DNA of 16,817 nt from Bacteroidales bacterium (lineage in GTDB: Bacteria > Bacteroidota > Bacteroidia > Bacteroidales > Bacteroidaceae): contig SFEK01000034.1 in the NCBI GenBank assembly GCA_004557285.1, forward strand, positions 1 to 16,817, read 5' to 3'. This document shows, piece by piece, positions 7,841 to 14,571 of the stretch. Made by a program: the position numbers and the translations under genes. Position 1 is the stretch's first letter; every line of letters begins with the position of its first letter. The notes under the pieces were generated by a model. That model was not told where the DNA came from and did not search any database. It saw only the letters and a program-made list of their open reading frames with translations.

Positions 7841-7874
7841 CAAAATTACATATTAAAAATTAAACATGCAACAA
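7841..7874 (-). promoter_or_regulatory. Promoter of the Lrp-peptidase-cyclase operon
   Basis: Read on the minus strand, TAATTTTG (7841-7848) matches the Bacteroidetes -7 consensus. TTGTTG (7869-7874) serves as the -33 element, with a 20-base spacer. Transcription would begin near 7834, leaving a leader of about 113 bases before the ATG at 7720. A short inverted repeat, GCTAT/ATAGC at 7878-7892, lies just upstream. The rest of the gap 7721-7995 holds no gene. Confidence 0.55.
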
Positions 7875-7915
7875 TCTGCTATAAAAAATAGCACTTTTTA
7901 GGCATTATGAAACAC

Positions 7916-7951
7916 AAAAAAGGAGAACAACCCAAATTGCCCTCCTTTTTT
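7916..7951 (-). terminator. Terminator of the FKBP operon
   Basis: A perfect 10-bp inverted repeat pairs AAAAAAGGAG (7916-7925) with CTCCTTTTTT (7942-7951) around a 16-base loop. Read on the minus strand, it follows the last FKBP gene by about 44 bases and ends in a T-run. Its symmetric A/T ends would let it work in either direction. Confidence 0.75.
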
Positions 7952-7995
7952 CACGTTTTTTCAGTCTTTTGCAAGTATAGTGACCTGCACTCCAA

Positions 7996-8988
7996 TTATT
8001 TCTTGCTTTTCTTTGGGGCAGCCTTGGTGTTGCCCTTCTTCATGGGCGGAACAGGTGTTGCCTGAGCATCACCGCTCTTCTTGGGTTGCTCTACAGCCAC
8101 GAGTTCCACGGTAAACACCAATGCGCTGTAAGGCGCTATCTTGCCCGCCTTGCGGTCGCCATAAGCCAGATTTTGTGGGATGTAGATTTCCCACTTGCTG
8201 CCCACAGGCATCATCTGCAGGGCTTCTGTCCATCCCTTGATCACCTGGTTGGTGCGGAATTTTGACGTGCCTGCGCCGCCACGGTTGTAGCTGCTGTCAA
8301 ACACTGTACCGTCAATCAGCCGGCCTTCATATTTCACCGTCACCTCTGCACCGGCCTGGGGCACCTCGCCCGTACCCTTCACCAGTTCTTTGTATTGCAG
8401 ACCGCTGGCCAGGGTCACCACGCCTTCCTTATTTTTGTTGGCGGCCAGATATTCCTCACCAGCCTTGCGGTTGGCCTCGTTGCGCTCGTCGGTCACCTGC
8501 TTGAATGCCTTGTTGAAATATTCCTTGGCTGTTTGCTCCTTCATGCAACATTCGTTGCCCGAAAGGGTGTTGATGAAGCCCATGTTGAACATTTCCTGAC
8601 TGATGGAATCTGGGCGCGACTTGAACTCTTCTTTCAGGAAGGGCACCATGCGCTGTGCCACCATCATGGCCACCTGCTCTCCTGCATAAAAGGCCTTGTC
8701 CTTGGCGGTCACACCCTTGCTGAAGGCATGTTTGTAGCCCTCGATGAATTCTGCCATATAGGCGGTGTCCACATCCAGGCTTTTCTGCAGATAGGGAATG
8801 AGCCCTTCGGTGCGCACCACACCGGCCGCATAGCTCAGGGTGTCGGCGGCGGTCTTCATCTGCGGGGTACAGCACACCACTGGTTCTACACTTTTCTGCA
8901 CTTTCTTCTTGTTCTTCTTCTGTGCAGCCACTGTATTGAAAAAAGCACCCACCAGCAAGGTGAGTGCCACTAAAACATATTTCTTCAT
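7996..8988 (-). CDS. Secreted FKBP-type peptidyl-prolyl isomerase with Lys-rich tail
   Basis: A 330-residue FkpA/Mip-like isomerase. Residues 1-22 are a signal peptide ending VAA, with Gln23 next, so it is periplasmic or secreted. A helical FKBP_N dimerisation region (about 46-190) precedes the FKBP domain (about 195-295). That domain keeps the active-site set: Tyr in KYEG, Phe-Asp in VFDSS, VIKGW, and Tyr in LAYGD. Oddities are a basic run after the signal peptide (KKNKKK), two vicinal Cys pairs outside the catalytic domain (39-40 and 147-148), and a roughly 30-residue Pro/Lys-rich tail (ending PKKSKK). It is the last of three tandem FKBP genes, 11 bases after the lipoprotein paralogue. Their N-terminal domains share the DTLSYA start and a VDTAYM segment, pointing to duplication. 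Confidence 0.93.
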   Translation of the reverse strand: MKKYVLVALTLLVGAFFNTVAAQKKNKKKVQKSVEPVVCCTPQMKTAADTLSYAAGVVRTEGLIPYLQKSLDVDTAYMAEFIEGYKHAFSKGVTAKDKAFYAGEQVAMMVAQRMVPFLKEEFKSRPDSISQEMFNMGFINTLSGNECCMKEQTAKEYFNKAFKQVTDERNEANRKAGEEYLAANKNKEGVVTLASGLQYKELVKGTGEVPQAGAEVTVKYEGRLIDGTVFDSSYNRGGAGTSKFRTNQVIKGWTEALQMMPVGSKWEIYIPQNLAYGDRKAGKIAPYSALVFTVELVAVEQPKKSGDAQATPVPPMKKGNTKAAPKKSKK

Positions 8989-8999
8989 GATCTTATTGC

Positions 9000-9872
9000 T
9001 TATTTGCCGATACCAACCAGTTCAATCTTGAAAATCAGTACAGAGAAAGGCTTGATGTCGCCCTGTGCACGCTCGGCGTATGCAAGGTTCTGTGGGATAA
9101 CCACTTCCCAGACACTGCCCACAGGCATGTGGGTGAGGGCGGTTGTCCAACCCTGAATCACCTGGTTGGCACGCAGCGTGATGGGCTCTTTGCGCTCGTA
9201 TGAACTGTCAAACACCTTGCCGTCGATGGTCTTGCCTTCATAGTGCACCTTTACAGAAGAGGTGTCCTTGGGCATTTCGCCCGAACCTTCCTTGATGACT
9301 TTGTAGAGCACACCGCCGGGCAGGGTCTTCACGCCGGGTTTCTTGGCATAATCAGCCAGATATTTCTCGCCGGCTTTCTTGTTGGCGCCATATTGCTTCT
9401 CCATCGACTTGGCCTTGATGGCAGACATCTTCTGCTGGGCCACCTGCTGGGCCATCTCCAATGTCATCAAAGAACTCTTGCCGGTAGTTCCGCTGATGAA
9501 TCCTGCCATGAAGTTCTTCAGAGAAATGCTCTGTGTAGAGTCTTCGCCAAAGAGTTCGTGGTTGATGCCCTTCATCATCTGGTTGGAAATCTGCTGACCA
9601 ATCTGGATACCTGCATAGTAGGCGGCTTTCTTCTTGTCGTCGCCGGCATTGGCACCCTCGTTGAGTCCCTTGAAGAATTCATCCATGTAGGCGGTATCCA
9701 CACCGAGGTTTCTCACCAGATAATCTTTCAGACCTTGTGTCTGTGCCATACCGATGGCATAGCTCAATGTGTCAACATCGTTCTTCAGGTCGGCCTTCGG
9801 GGTAGAGTTGCCACAAGACACGAATACAGCAGCTACCATGGCTGCCATGGTTACAAATTTTAATCTTTTCAT
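9000..9872 (-). CDS. FKBP-type peptidyl-prolyl isomerase, lipoprotein
   Basis: A 290-residue FkpA-like isomerase, counted from the ATG at 9872. An in-frame GTG at 9905 would add 11 polar residues before the signal peptide, so I rejected it. The signal ends FVSC with lipidated Cys20, so the protein is membrane-anchored; no acidic surface-export signal follows, so it probably faces the periplasm. An FKBP_N helical region (DTLSYAIGMAQ onward) is followed by an FKBP domain with HYEG, VFDSS, VIQGW and LAYAE, giving intact binding residues. It sits between the cytoplasmic-type and secreted paralogues, 49 bases after the first and 11 before the last. It likely assists folding of exported proteins. 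Family and lipoprotein status are firm. Confidence 0.93.
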   Translation of the reverse strand: MKRLKFVTMAAMVAAVFVSCGNSTPKADLKNDVDTLSYAIGMAQTQGLKDYLVRNLGVDTAYMDEFFKGLNEGANAGDDKKKAAYYAGIQIGQQISNQMMKGINHELFGEDSTQSISLKNFMAGFISGTTGKSSLMTLEMAQQVAQQKMSAIKAKSMEKQYGANKKAGEKYLADYAKKPGVKTLPGGVLYKVIKEGSGEMPKDTSSVKVHYEGKTIDGKVFDSSYERKEPITLRANQVIQGWTTALTHMPVGSVWEVVIPQNLAYAERAQGDIKPFSVLIFKIELVGIGK

Positions 9873-9921
9873 TTTATTGTTTTGATTTGACTGTTTATCC
9901 TTCACATGTTATCGAAAAACC

Positions 9922-10527
9922 TCATTTGACCTCCAGCAGTTCCACGTCAAAGATGAGGGTGGCAAACGGAGGAATGGATGCGCCTGCACCTCCCTCGCCA
10001 TAACCTAATATATAAGGTATGAAGAAGCGGTATTTGGCTCCCTCCTGCATCAGCTGCAGACCTTCGGTCCATCCGGCAATCACCTGATTCAAGGCAAACT
10101 CGGCCGGTTCGCCGCGCTCCACGCTGCTGTCGAACACCGTACCGTCGATGAGGAATCCCTCATAATGGCATTTCACCGTGTCGGTAGCCTTGGGCTTGTT
10201 GCCGTTGCCTTCTTTCAGCACCATATACTGCAATCCGCTGGGCAATACGGTCACGCCTTCTTTCTTGGCGTTTTCTGCCAGATATTTCTCACCCTCAGCC
10301 TTGGCCACCTTGCCTTTTTCAGCACGCTCGGCGTTCAGCTTCTCTTCCTTCTTGCGGAAATACTCCTGCACGATGGTCTGTGCCTCGCGGTTAGATACCT
10401 TCAGCTCGTTGCCTGCTATCACATCCTTGATGGCAGCGGCAAAATCCTCAATGCTCAAGTCATTGGCACCCATCTGCGCCAACTGGCGGCCGATGCCAAG
10501 CCCCAAAGCATAACTCACTTTGTCCAT
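9922..10527 (-). CDS. FKBP-type peptidyl-prolyl isomerase without signal peptide
   Basis: A 201-residue FKBP with an FKBP_N helical region from the first residues (DKVSYALGLGIGRQL) and a charged helix at about 60-90. A C-terminal FKBP domain has HYEG, VFDSS, VIAGW and ILGYGEGG. No signal peptide or lipobox is visible, so it is predicted to be cytoplasmic, unlike the two paralogues downstream. The ATG at 10527 directly begins the FKBP_N domain. It is the first gene of the three-gene FKBP operon, with a -7 box about 44 bases upstream of the start. The N-terminal domain is more diverged from the two exported copies than they are from each other. Cytoplasmic placement is inferred from the absence of an export signal. 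Confidence 0.92.
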   Translation of the reverse strand: MDKVSYALGLGIGRQLAQMGANDLSIEDFAAAIKDVIAGNELKVSNREAQTIVQEYFRKKEEKLNAERAEKGKVAKAEGEKYLAENAKKEGVTVLPSGLQYMVLKEGNGNKPKATDTVKCHYEGFLIDGTVFDSSVERGEPAEFALNQVIAGWTEGLQLMQEGAKYRFFIPYILGYGEGGAGASIPPFATLIFDVELLEVK

Positions 10528-10570
10528 GTTATTTTCTTGTTAATGATTATACTACCTAATTAAAAACGTG

Positions 10571-10578
10571 CAAAGGTA
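10571..10578 (-). promoter_or_regulatory. -7 box of the FKBP operon promoter
   Basis: On the minus strand the sequence reads TACCTTTG, matching TAnnTTTG. The start of transcription would fall near 10564, about 37 bases before the ATG. I see no good -33 element at the expected distance. The gap 10528-10721 is a divergent promoter region shared with the sirtuin gene. Confidence 0.55.
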
Positions 10579-10683
10579 ATATTTTTATCCGATTACATAG
10601 ACATAATTATAGAAAAATCTCCCAAAAAAACATCAAAACACAGAAAAAGCGAAGACAAACAGCATACGTTTAAAATTATTTTG

Positions 10684-10691
10684 TAACTTTG
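10684..10691 (+). promoter_or_regulatory. -7 box of the sirtuin gene promoter
   Basis: TAACTTTG at 10684-10691 matches TAnnTTTG. It lies within a stretch (10672-10697) nearly identical to 79-102 upstream of the CoA-transferase gene. Transcription would start near 10698, about 24 bases before the ATG at 10722. The -33 region is poor. Confidence 0.6.
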
Positions 10692-10721
10692 TGGTCGAAA
10701 CATCATGAAGAAGACTGTACA

Positions 10722-11411
10722 ATGAAAAAAATTGTAGTGCTTACCGGTGCCGGCATTTCCGCTGAAAGCGGACTCAGCACATTCAGAGACGAAGATGGCT
10801 TGTGGGAACAACACCCCGTGGAGCGTGTGGCCACACACGAGGCATGGGAAAGAGACCCTGTGTATGTCAACGACTTCTACAACATGCTGCGCGGCAAACT
10901 GCTTGCCGCCAAGCCCAACGACGGACACCGCCTGGTGGCCGACCTGGAAAAGAAATACCAAGTGACGGTAGTGACACAGAATGTGGACAACCTGCACGAA
11001 ATGGCAGGCAGCACGCATGTCATCCACCTGCACGGCGAACTGATGAAGGTATGCTCCAGCAGGGATGTCGATAACCCTCACTTCATCAAGACACTCACCC
11101 CCGACAACCTTGAAGTGGCTCCGGGAGAAAAGGCGGGCGACGGTTCGCTGCTGCGCCCTTATATCGTTTTCTTCGGCGAAGCTGTGCCCAACATCGAGAA
11201 GGCTGCCGCCGAAGTGATGGAGGCCGACATCATGATCATCATCGGCACATCGCTGGCCGTCTATCCGGCAGCAGGCCTCATGCGGTTTGCCAAGCCTGGC
11301 ACACCCATCTATCTGATTGACCCTCGACCCACCGTGTCGGCCAAGCAAAACCTGCATGTGATTGCCAAAGGCGCATCCGAAGGAATGAGAGAACTTTCAG
11401 CCATGCTCTGA
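10722..11411 (+). CDS. Sir2-family NAD-dependent protein deacylase with degenerate zinc and specificity residues
   Basis: A 229-residue small sirtuin, similar in size to bacterial CobB. NAD-binding motifs are GAGISAESGLSTFR at 9-22, TQNVDNLH at 85-92, catalytic His104 in HLHGEL, and GTSLAVYPAA. It departs from the family in two ways. The zinc-binding Cys quartet is missing: the only cysteine is Cys111 in KVCSSRD. The class III YxxR motif that selects succinyl- or malonyl-lysine reads Tyr53-Asn-Met-Leu56, with Arg shifted one place to 57. I chose the ATG at 10722; an in-frame TTG at 10689 overlaps the -7 box. It is divergent from the FKBP operon and followed by a hairpin before the surface protein gene. 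Family membership is firm; deacylation versus another NAD-dependent activity is not settled. Confidence 0.92.
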   Translation: MKKIVVLTGAGISAESGLSTFRDEDGLWEQHPVERVATHEAWERDPVYVNDFYNMLRGKLLAAKPNDGHRLVADLEKKYQVTVVTQNVDNLHEMAGSTHVIHLHGELMKVCSSRDVDNPHFIKTLTPDNLEVAPGEKAGDGSLLRPYIVFFGEAVPNIEKAAAEVMEADIMIIIGTSLAVYPAAGLMRFAKPGTPIYLIDPRPTVSAKQNLHVIAKGASEGMRELSAML

Positions 11412-11440
11412 GCACGACTCAACCAATAAAAACACCTATA

Positions 11441-11467
11441 GGCGGGAGGGTATAGTTCCCGCCATTT
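11441..11467 (+). terminator. Hairpin/terminator between the sirtuin and surface protein genes
   Basis: GGCGGGA (11441-11447) pairs with TCCCGCC (11457-11463) around a 9-base loop, and ATTTT follows. The U-tract is short, so read-through is likely. It ends 21 bases before the next ATG, and no -7 box is visible in 11412-11484. Confidence 0.65.
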
Positions 11468-11484
11468 TCCTAATCAAAAAACTT

Positions 11485-14400
11485 ATGAGTAACAAAAAAC
11501 ATCTATTGATTACCGGCTTGCTGCTCTGTGCAGGCCACATGGCCTATGCGCAAAGCACCTACAAGTCGTTTCCAGAAGCTACAATCAACAGCGTGTCGCC
11601 CAACGGCAGCTATGTGGTGGGCAACAACCTCGGTTATGACAACGTCACCAATTTCAGCAGCTTCGTCTATTCCACCGCCGACGGCAAAACCAACTGGCGC
11701 ACCGAATATGATGAAGACAACTACGACAACACGGGCAAATTCCAAGCCGTGAACAGCAACGGCGCCATTGCCGGTGCCATGAAAGACAAAGACCATCTGC
11801 TGGCCATCGAGAACGGCGACTACATCATGGGCCAAAACGGCAAGCGCCCCAACAAGTCGGGCTACGATGCCGACGTGACCTATGTGCCCATCGTCACCGC
11901 CGCCGTGTGGAAAGATGACAAGACCTATAAGTTGGGCATGGGCAACCACACCATCGACGAACTGGGCGACGAGACCGACGGCACCTACGCCACAGCCATC
12001 AGCGAAGACGGCAACACCGTGACAGGCTACCTGCAGTCGTGGTGGATGAAAATCATCCCCTGCCTCTGGACCTACAACGCCGACAGCGACAGCTACACCT
12101 ATCAGGAACTCACCCTGCCCAAAGGCTTCTCACGCGCATCAGCCACAGGCATCTCTGCCGATGGCAGCATCATCATCGGCGAAGGCACCAAAAACGGCTA
12201 CACCTATCCCATCGTGTGGACATCGGCCACACAACCCACAGCCATATCATTGGGCGACAGCCCCTATTCCGACGCAACGGCCGTAGCCATCAGCCCCAAC
12301 GGCAGCTATGTGCTCATGCACGGCAACGGCTATGGTGTGGTTTCAAAGCTCGCCATCTACGACACCACTACAGGCAACTTCGCCGAAATCGCCCTGCCCG
12401 ATGCCGACAACACCTACCAGTGCAAGGGTCTGGCCATCACCGACAGCGGCGACGTGTTCTGCACCATCAGCGACAATGTCGATTACACCGACAAACTGTA
12501 TTACTACAACAAGGCCTCTGAAACCCTGGCCGACATCGACTACTACCTCAGCAAGGCTGCCACAGACATCAGCAACCTGCCCTCTCTTGTCAGAGACAAG
12601 GTGGTTTCGGTATCTGCCGACGGCAAAGTGATTGCAGGCAACTCATCCTATAGCGGCGGTTGGGTCATCACCCTGGCCAGCACAGAGGCTGTCATCATCA
12701 CCGCTCCGCAGCCCACCGCATTCTTCTACAGCGGCTACGACCAGGTGACACTGCGCTGGGAGGCCTGCCAGAATGTGCCTGAGGGGGCTGTCATCAACAA
12801 CTACAAGGTTTATATCGACGACCAACTCGCCGCAACAATAGATGCTGCAGCAGCCACCGACGGCAAGTTCTCTTACACACACACCGTGAGAACCGGCACA
12901 CACAATGCTTATATCATTGCCACCGCCACCTACAATGGCAACGAAATCGAGTCGGCCACCTCAGAAACCATCAGCACCTATCTCTCTGCCAAGAACGACC
13001 TGCCATTGTACGACAATTTCGATGAAGCCACTCTCGACCCCAATGGCAATCCTGTTCCCGGCAACGACTACTGGAGGGCAGAACGTTTACTCGGCGACGA
13101 TGCCTGTCTCATCAAGTGGTCGATCGATGCCAACAACTACGAGAATGCCACACCTTACCTCTGCACCACATCTATCAACACCACACCGTGGTCGTCTGTG
13201 GTCACCAGTCCGTTCCTCACTTCTGAGGATGCCGACAAACTCTATGTCAGCTTCTACACCGGCTATACCTTGGTGAACACCCCCGACCAGGATCTCGACT
13301 CCGACTATCTGGATGTGGAATATGCCCTGGACGGCGAAAACTGGATGACCGTGAAATCCATCTGCGCCGACGACCTCGACCCCTATTCCTGGAACTTCTT
13401 CAAGGTTGACCTTGACAAGAGTCTGACCGGCAAACCGTTCCAAATCCGCTTCAATGCCCACGGCGAGGGCAGGGGCACACTGCGCTGGAACCTCGACTGC
13501 ATCGGCATCAGCGATGTGCTTGAAGGCAAGACTCCCTCTGCGCTGAAAGCCATGGAAAATGCCGACAAGAGCGTGCAACTGATGTGGCACAACAGCATCG
13601 GCACCTATGAGGCCTCTTACTTGCAGAGCAGAAACGTGATTACCGACTTCTGCGTAGGCAGCGAAGGCGAACCACTCATCACAGCCATCGACCTTGAGCC
13701 CGCCCAATTGGCCAACCACGTGGGCGAATACATCTCCGGCGTATCGACATTCATCTACGACAACCCCTACATCGAGACCAGTATGGCCACACAGGCCGAG
13801 GCCATTGTTTATGTTGACGGCAAGGAGGTTACCCGCCAGACCTTCGCAAACAGCTTCAACGAACCAGTGTCCTCATGCGTCAAGCTGTCGGCTCCCGTGA
13901 AGATTGAAAGCGGCAAGACCTACCGCGTCGCCGTGCGCATCTTCAACTATGACGCCCTGCAGACACCTGCGTATTATCAGTCGTCTGAACACTTCGTTCC
14001 CGGCAAGAGCGACCTCTATTCTGAAGACGAGGGCAAGACATGGAACAAACTCTCTGATGTCTATACCACCGAGGAAGAACGCCTGCTGGGCCAGTGCATC
14101 TGGCCTATCCGTGCCCTCATCACCGATGGCACCATCGACGACGACCCAGCCTACGACGACCAGCTGATGGCCTACAACGTTTATCGCAACGGCGAACAGC
14201 TCAACCACACTCCCGTGTTCGTGGCTCATCCCTATTTCATCGACCAAGCACCCGTGAGCGGAGCCACCTACACCGTGCAGGCCTTCTACAAAGATGGCCG
14301 CGTGTCAGAATGTACCGCAGCCGTTGATGTCACCCCATCGGCCATCAATTCGCTGTTCAAGGGCAACGACATCACCGTCAGCCAGAACGGCAACGCATTG

Positions 14401-14565
14401 ACCATCAGCGGCGCATACGACCACGCCGAACTGCTGGGCACCAACGGCACCCGCATCGCACAGGGCCACGGCTCCATGCACATCAGCAACCTGCCTGCCG
14501 GCATCTATCTGCTGCGTGTCAATGCCAACGGCAACAGTCAGGTGCAGAAAGTCATCATCAAATAA
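11485..14565 (+). CDS. Large secreted modular surface protein: propeller-like repeats, Fn3, jelly-roll, T9SS-type C-terminal tail
   Basis: A 1026-residue exported protein. The signal peptide (1-22) ends AYA, with Gln23 next. Residues about 33-390 carry short spaced repeats of the form S-x-(N/D)-G-x-x-(V/I)-x-G: SPNGSYVVG near 38, ISEDGNTVTG near 172, ISADGSIIIG near 223, ISPNGSYVL near 269, VSADGKVIAG near 376. They resemble the HAF-type extracellular beta-propeller. A fibronectin III domain spans about 407-502, and a jelly-roll resembling MAM/cleaved-adhesin domains about 506-678. A second Fn3-like fold (about 684-950) seems interrupted by a roughly 180-residue insert. The final 75 residues, ending LPAGIYLLRV and VQKVIIK, look like a T9SS type A sorting domain. 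It is probably anchored on or released from the cell surface. The OPT transporter gene begins 6 bases later. No catalytic motif is recognised. Confidence 0.85.
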   Translation: MSNKKHLLITGLLLCAGHMAYAQSTYKSFPEATINSVSPNGSYVVGNNLGYDNVTNFSSFVYSTADGKTNWRTEYDEDNYDNTGKFQAVNSNGAIAGAMKDKDHLLAIENGDYIMGQNGKRPNKSGYDADVTYVPIVTAAVWKDDKTYKLGMGNHTIDELGDETDGTYATAISEDGNTVTGYLQSWWMKIIPCLWTYNADSDSYTYQELTLPKGFSRASATGISADGSIIIGEGTKNGYTYPIVWTSATQPTAISLGDSPYSDATAVAISPNGSYVLMHGNGYGVVSKLAIYDTTTGNFAEIALPDADNTYQCKGLAITDSGDVFCTISDNVDYTDKLYYYNKASETLADIDYYLSKAATDISNLPSLVRDKVVSVSADGKVIAGNSSYSGGWVITLASTEAVIITAPQPTAFFYSGYDQVTLRWEACQNVPEGAVINNYKVYIDDQLAATIDAAAATDGKFSYTHTVRTGTHNAYIIATATYNGNEIESATSETISTYLSAKNDLPLYDNFDEATLDPNGNPVPGNDYWRAERLLGDDACLIKWSIDANNYENATPYLCTTSINTTPWSSVVTSPFLTSEDADKLYVSFYTGYTLVNTPDQDLDSDYLDVEYALDGENWMTVKSICADDLDPYSWNFFKVDLDKSLTGKPFQIRFNAHGEGRGTLRWNLDCIGISDVLEGKTPSALKAMENADKSVQLMWHNSIGTYEASYLQSRNVITDFCVGSEGEPLITAIDLEPAQLANHVGEYISGVSTFIYDNPYIETSMATQAEAIVYVDGKEVTRQTFANSFNEPVSSCVKLSAPVKIESGKTYRVAVRIFNYDALQTPAYYQSSEHFVPGKSDLYSEDEGKTWNKLSDVYTTEEERLLGQCIWPIRALITDGTIDDDPAYDDQLMAYNVYRNGEQLNHTPVFVAHPYFIDQAPVSGATYTVQAFYKDGRVSECTAAVDVTPSAINSLFKGNDITVSQNGNALTISGAYDHAELLGTNGTRIAQGHGSMHISNLPAGIYLLRVNANGNSQVQKVIIK

Positions 14566-14571
14566 AATGAT

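Noticed and set aside
9873..9905. GTG start adding 11 residues to the FKBP lipoprotein
   Set aside because: It would place a polar stretch before a typical lipoprotein signal peptide that begins at the ATG at 9872.
10689..10721. TTG start adding 11 residues to the sirtuin
   Set aside because: It overlaps the -7 promoter box and lies upstream of the likely transcription start.
11500..14560. Repeated short motifs in the surface protein gene as a possible DNA repeat array
   Set aside because: The similarity is at the protein level (S-x-D/N-G-x-x-V-x-G) with irregular spacing; the DNA copies differ, so it is neither a CRISPR nor a tandem DNA repeat.
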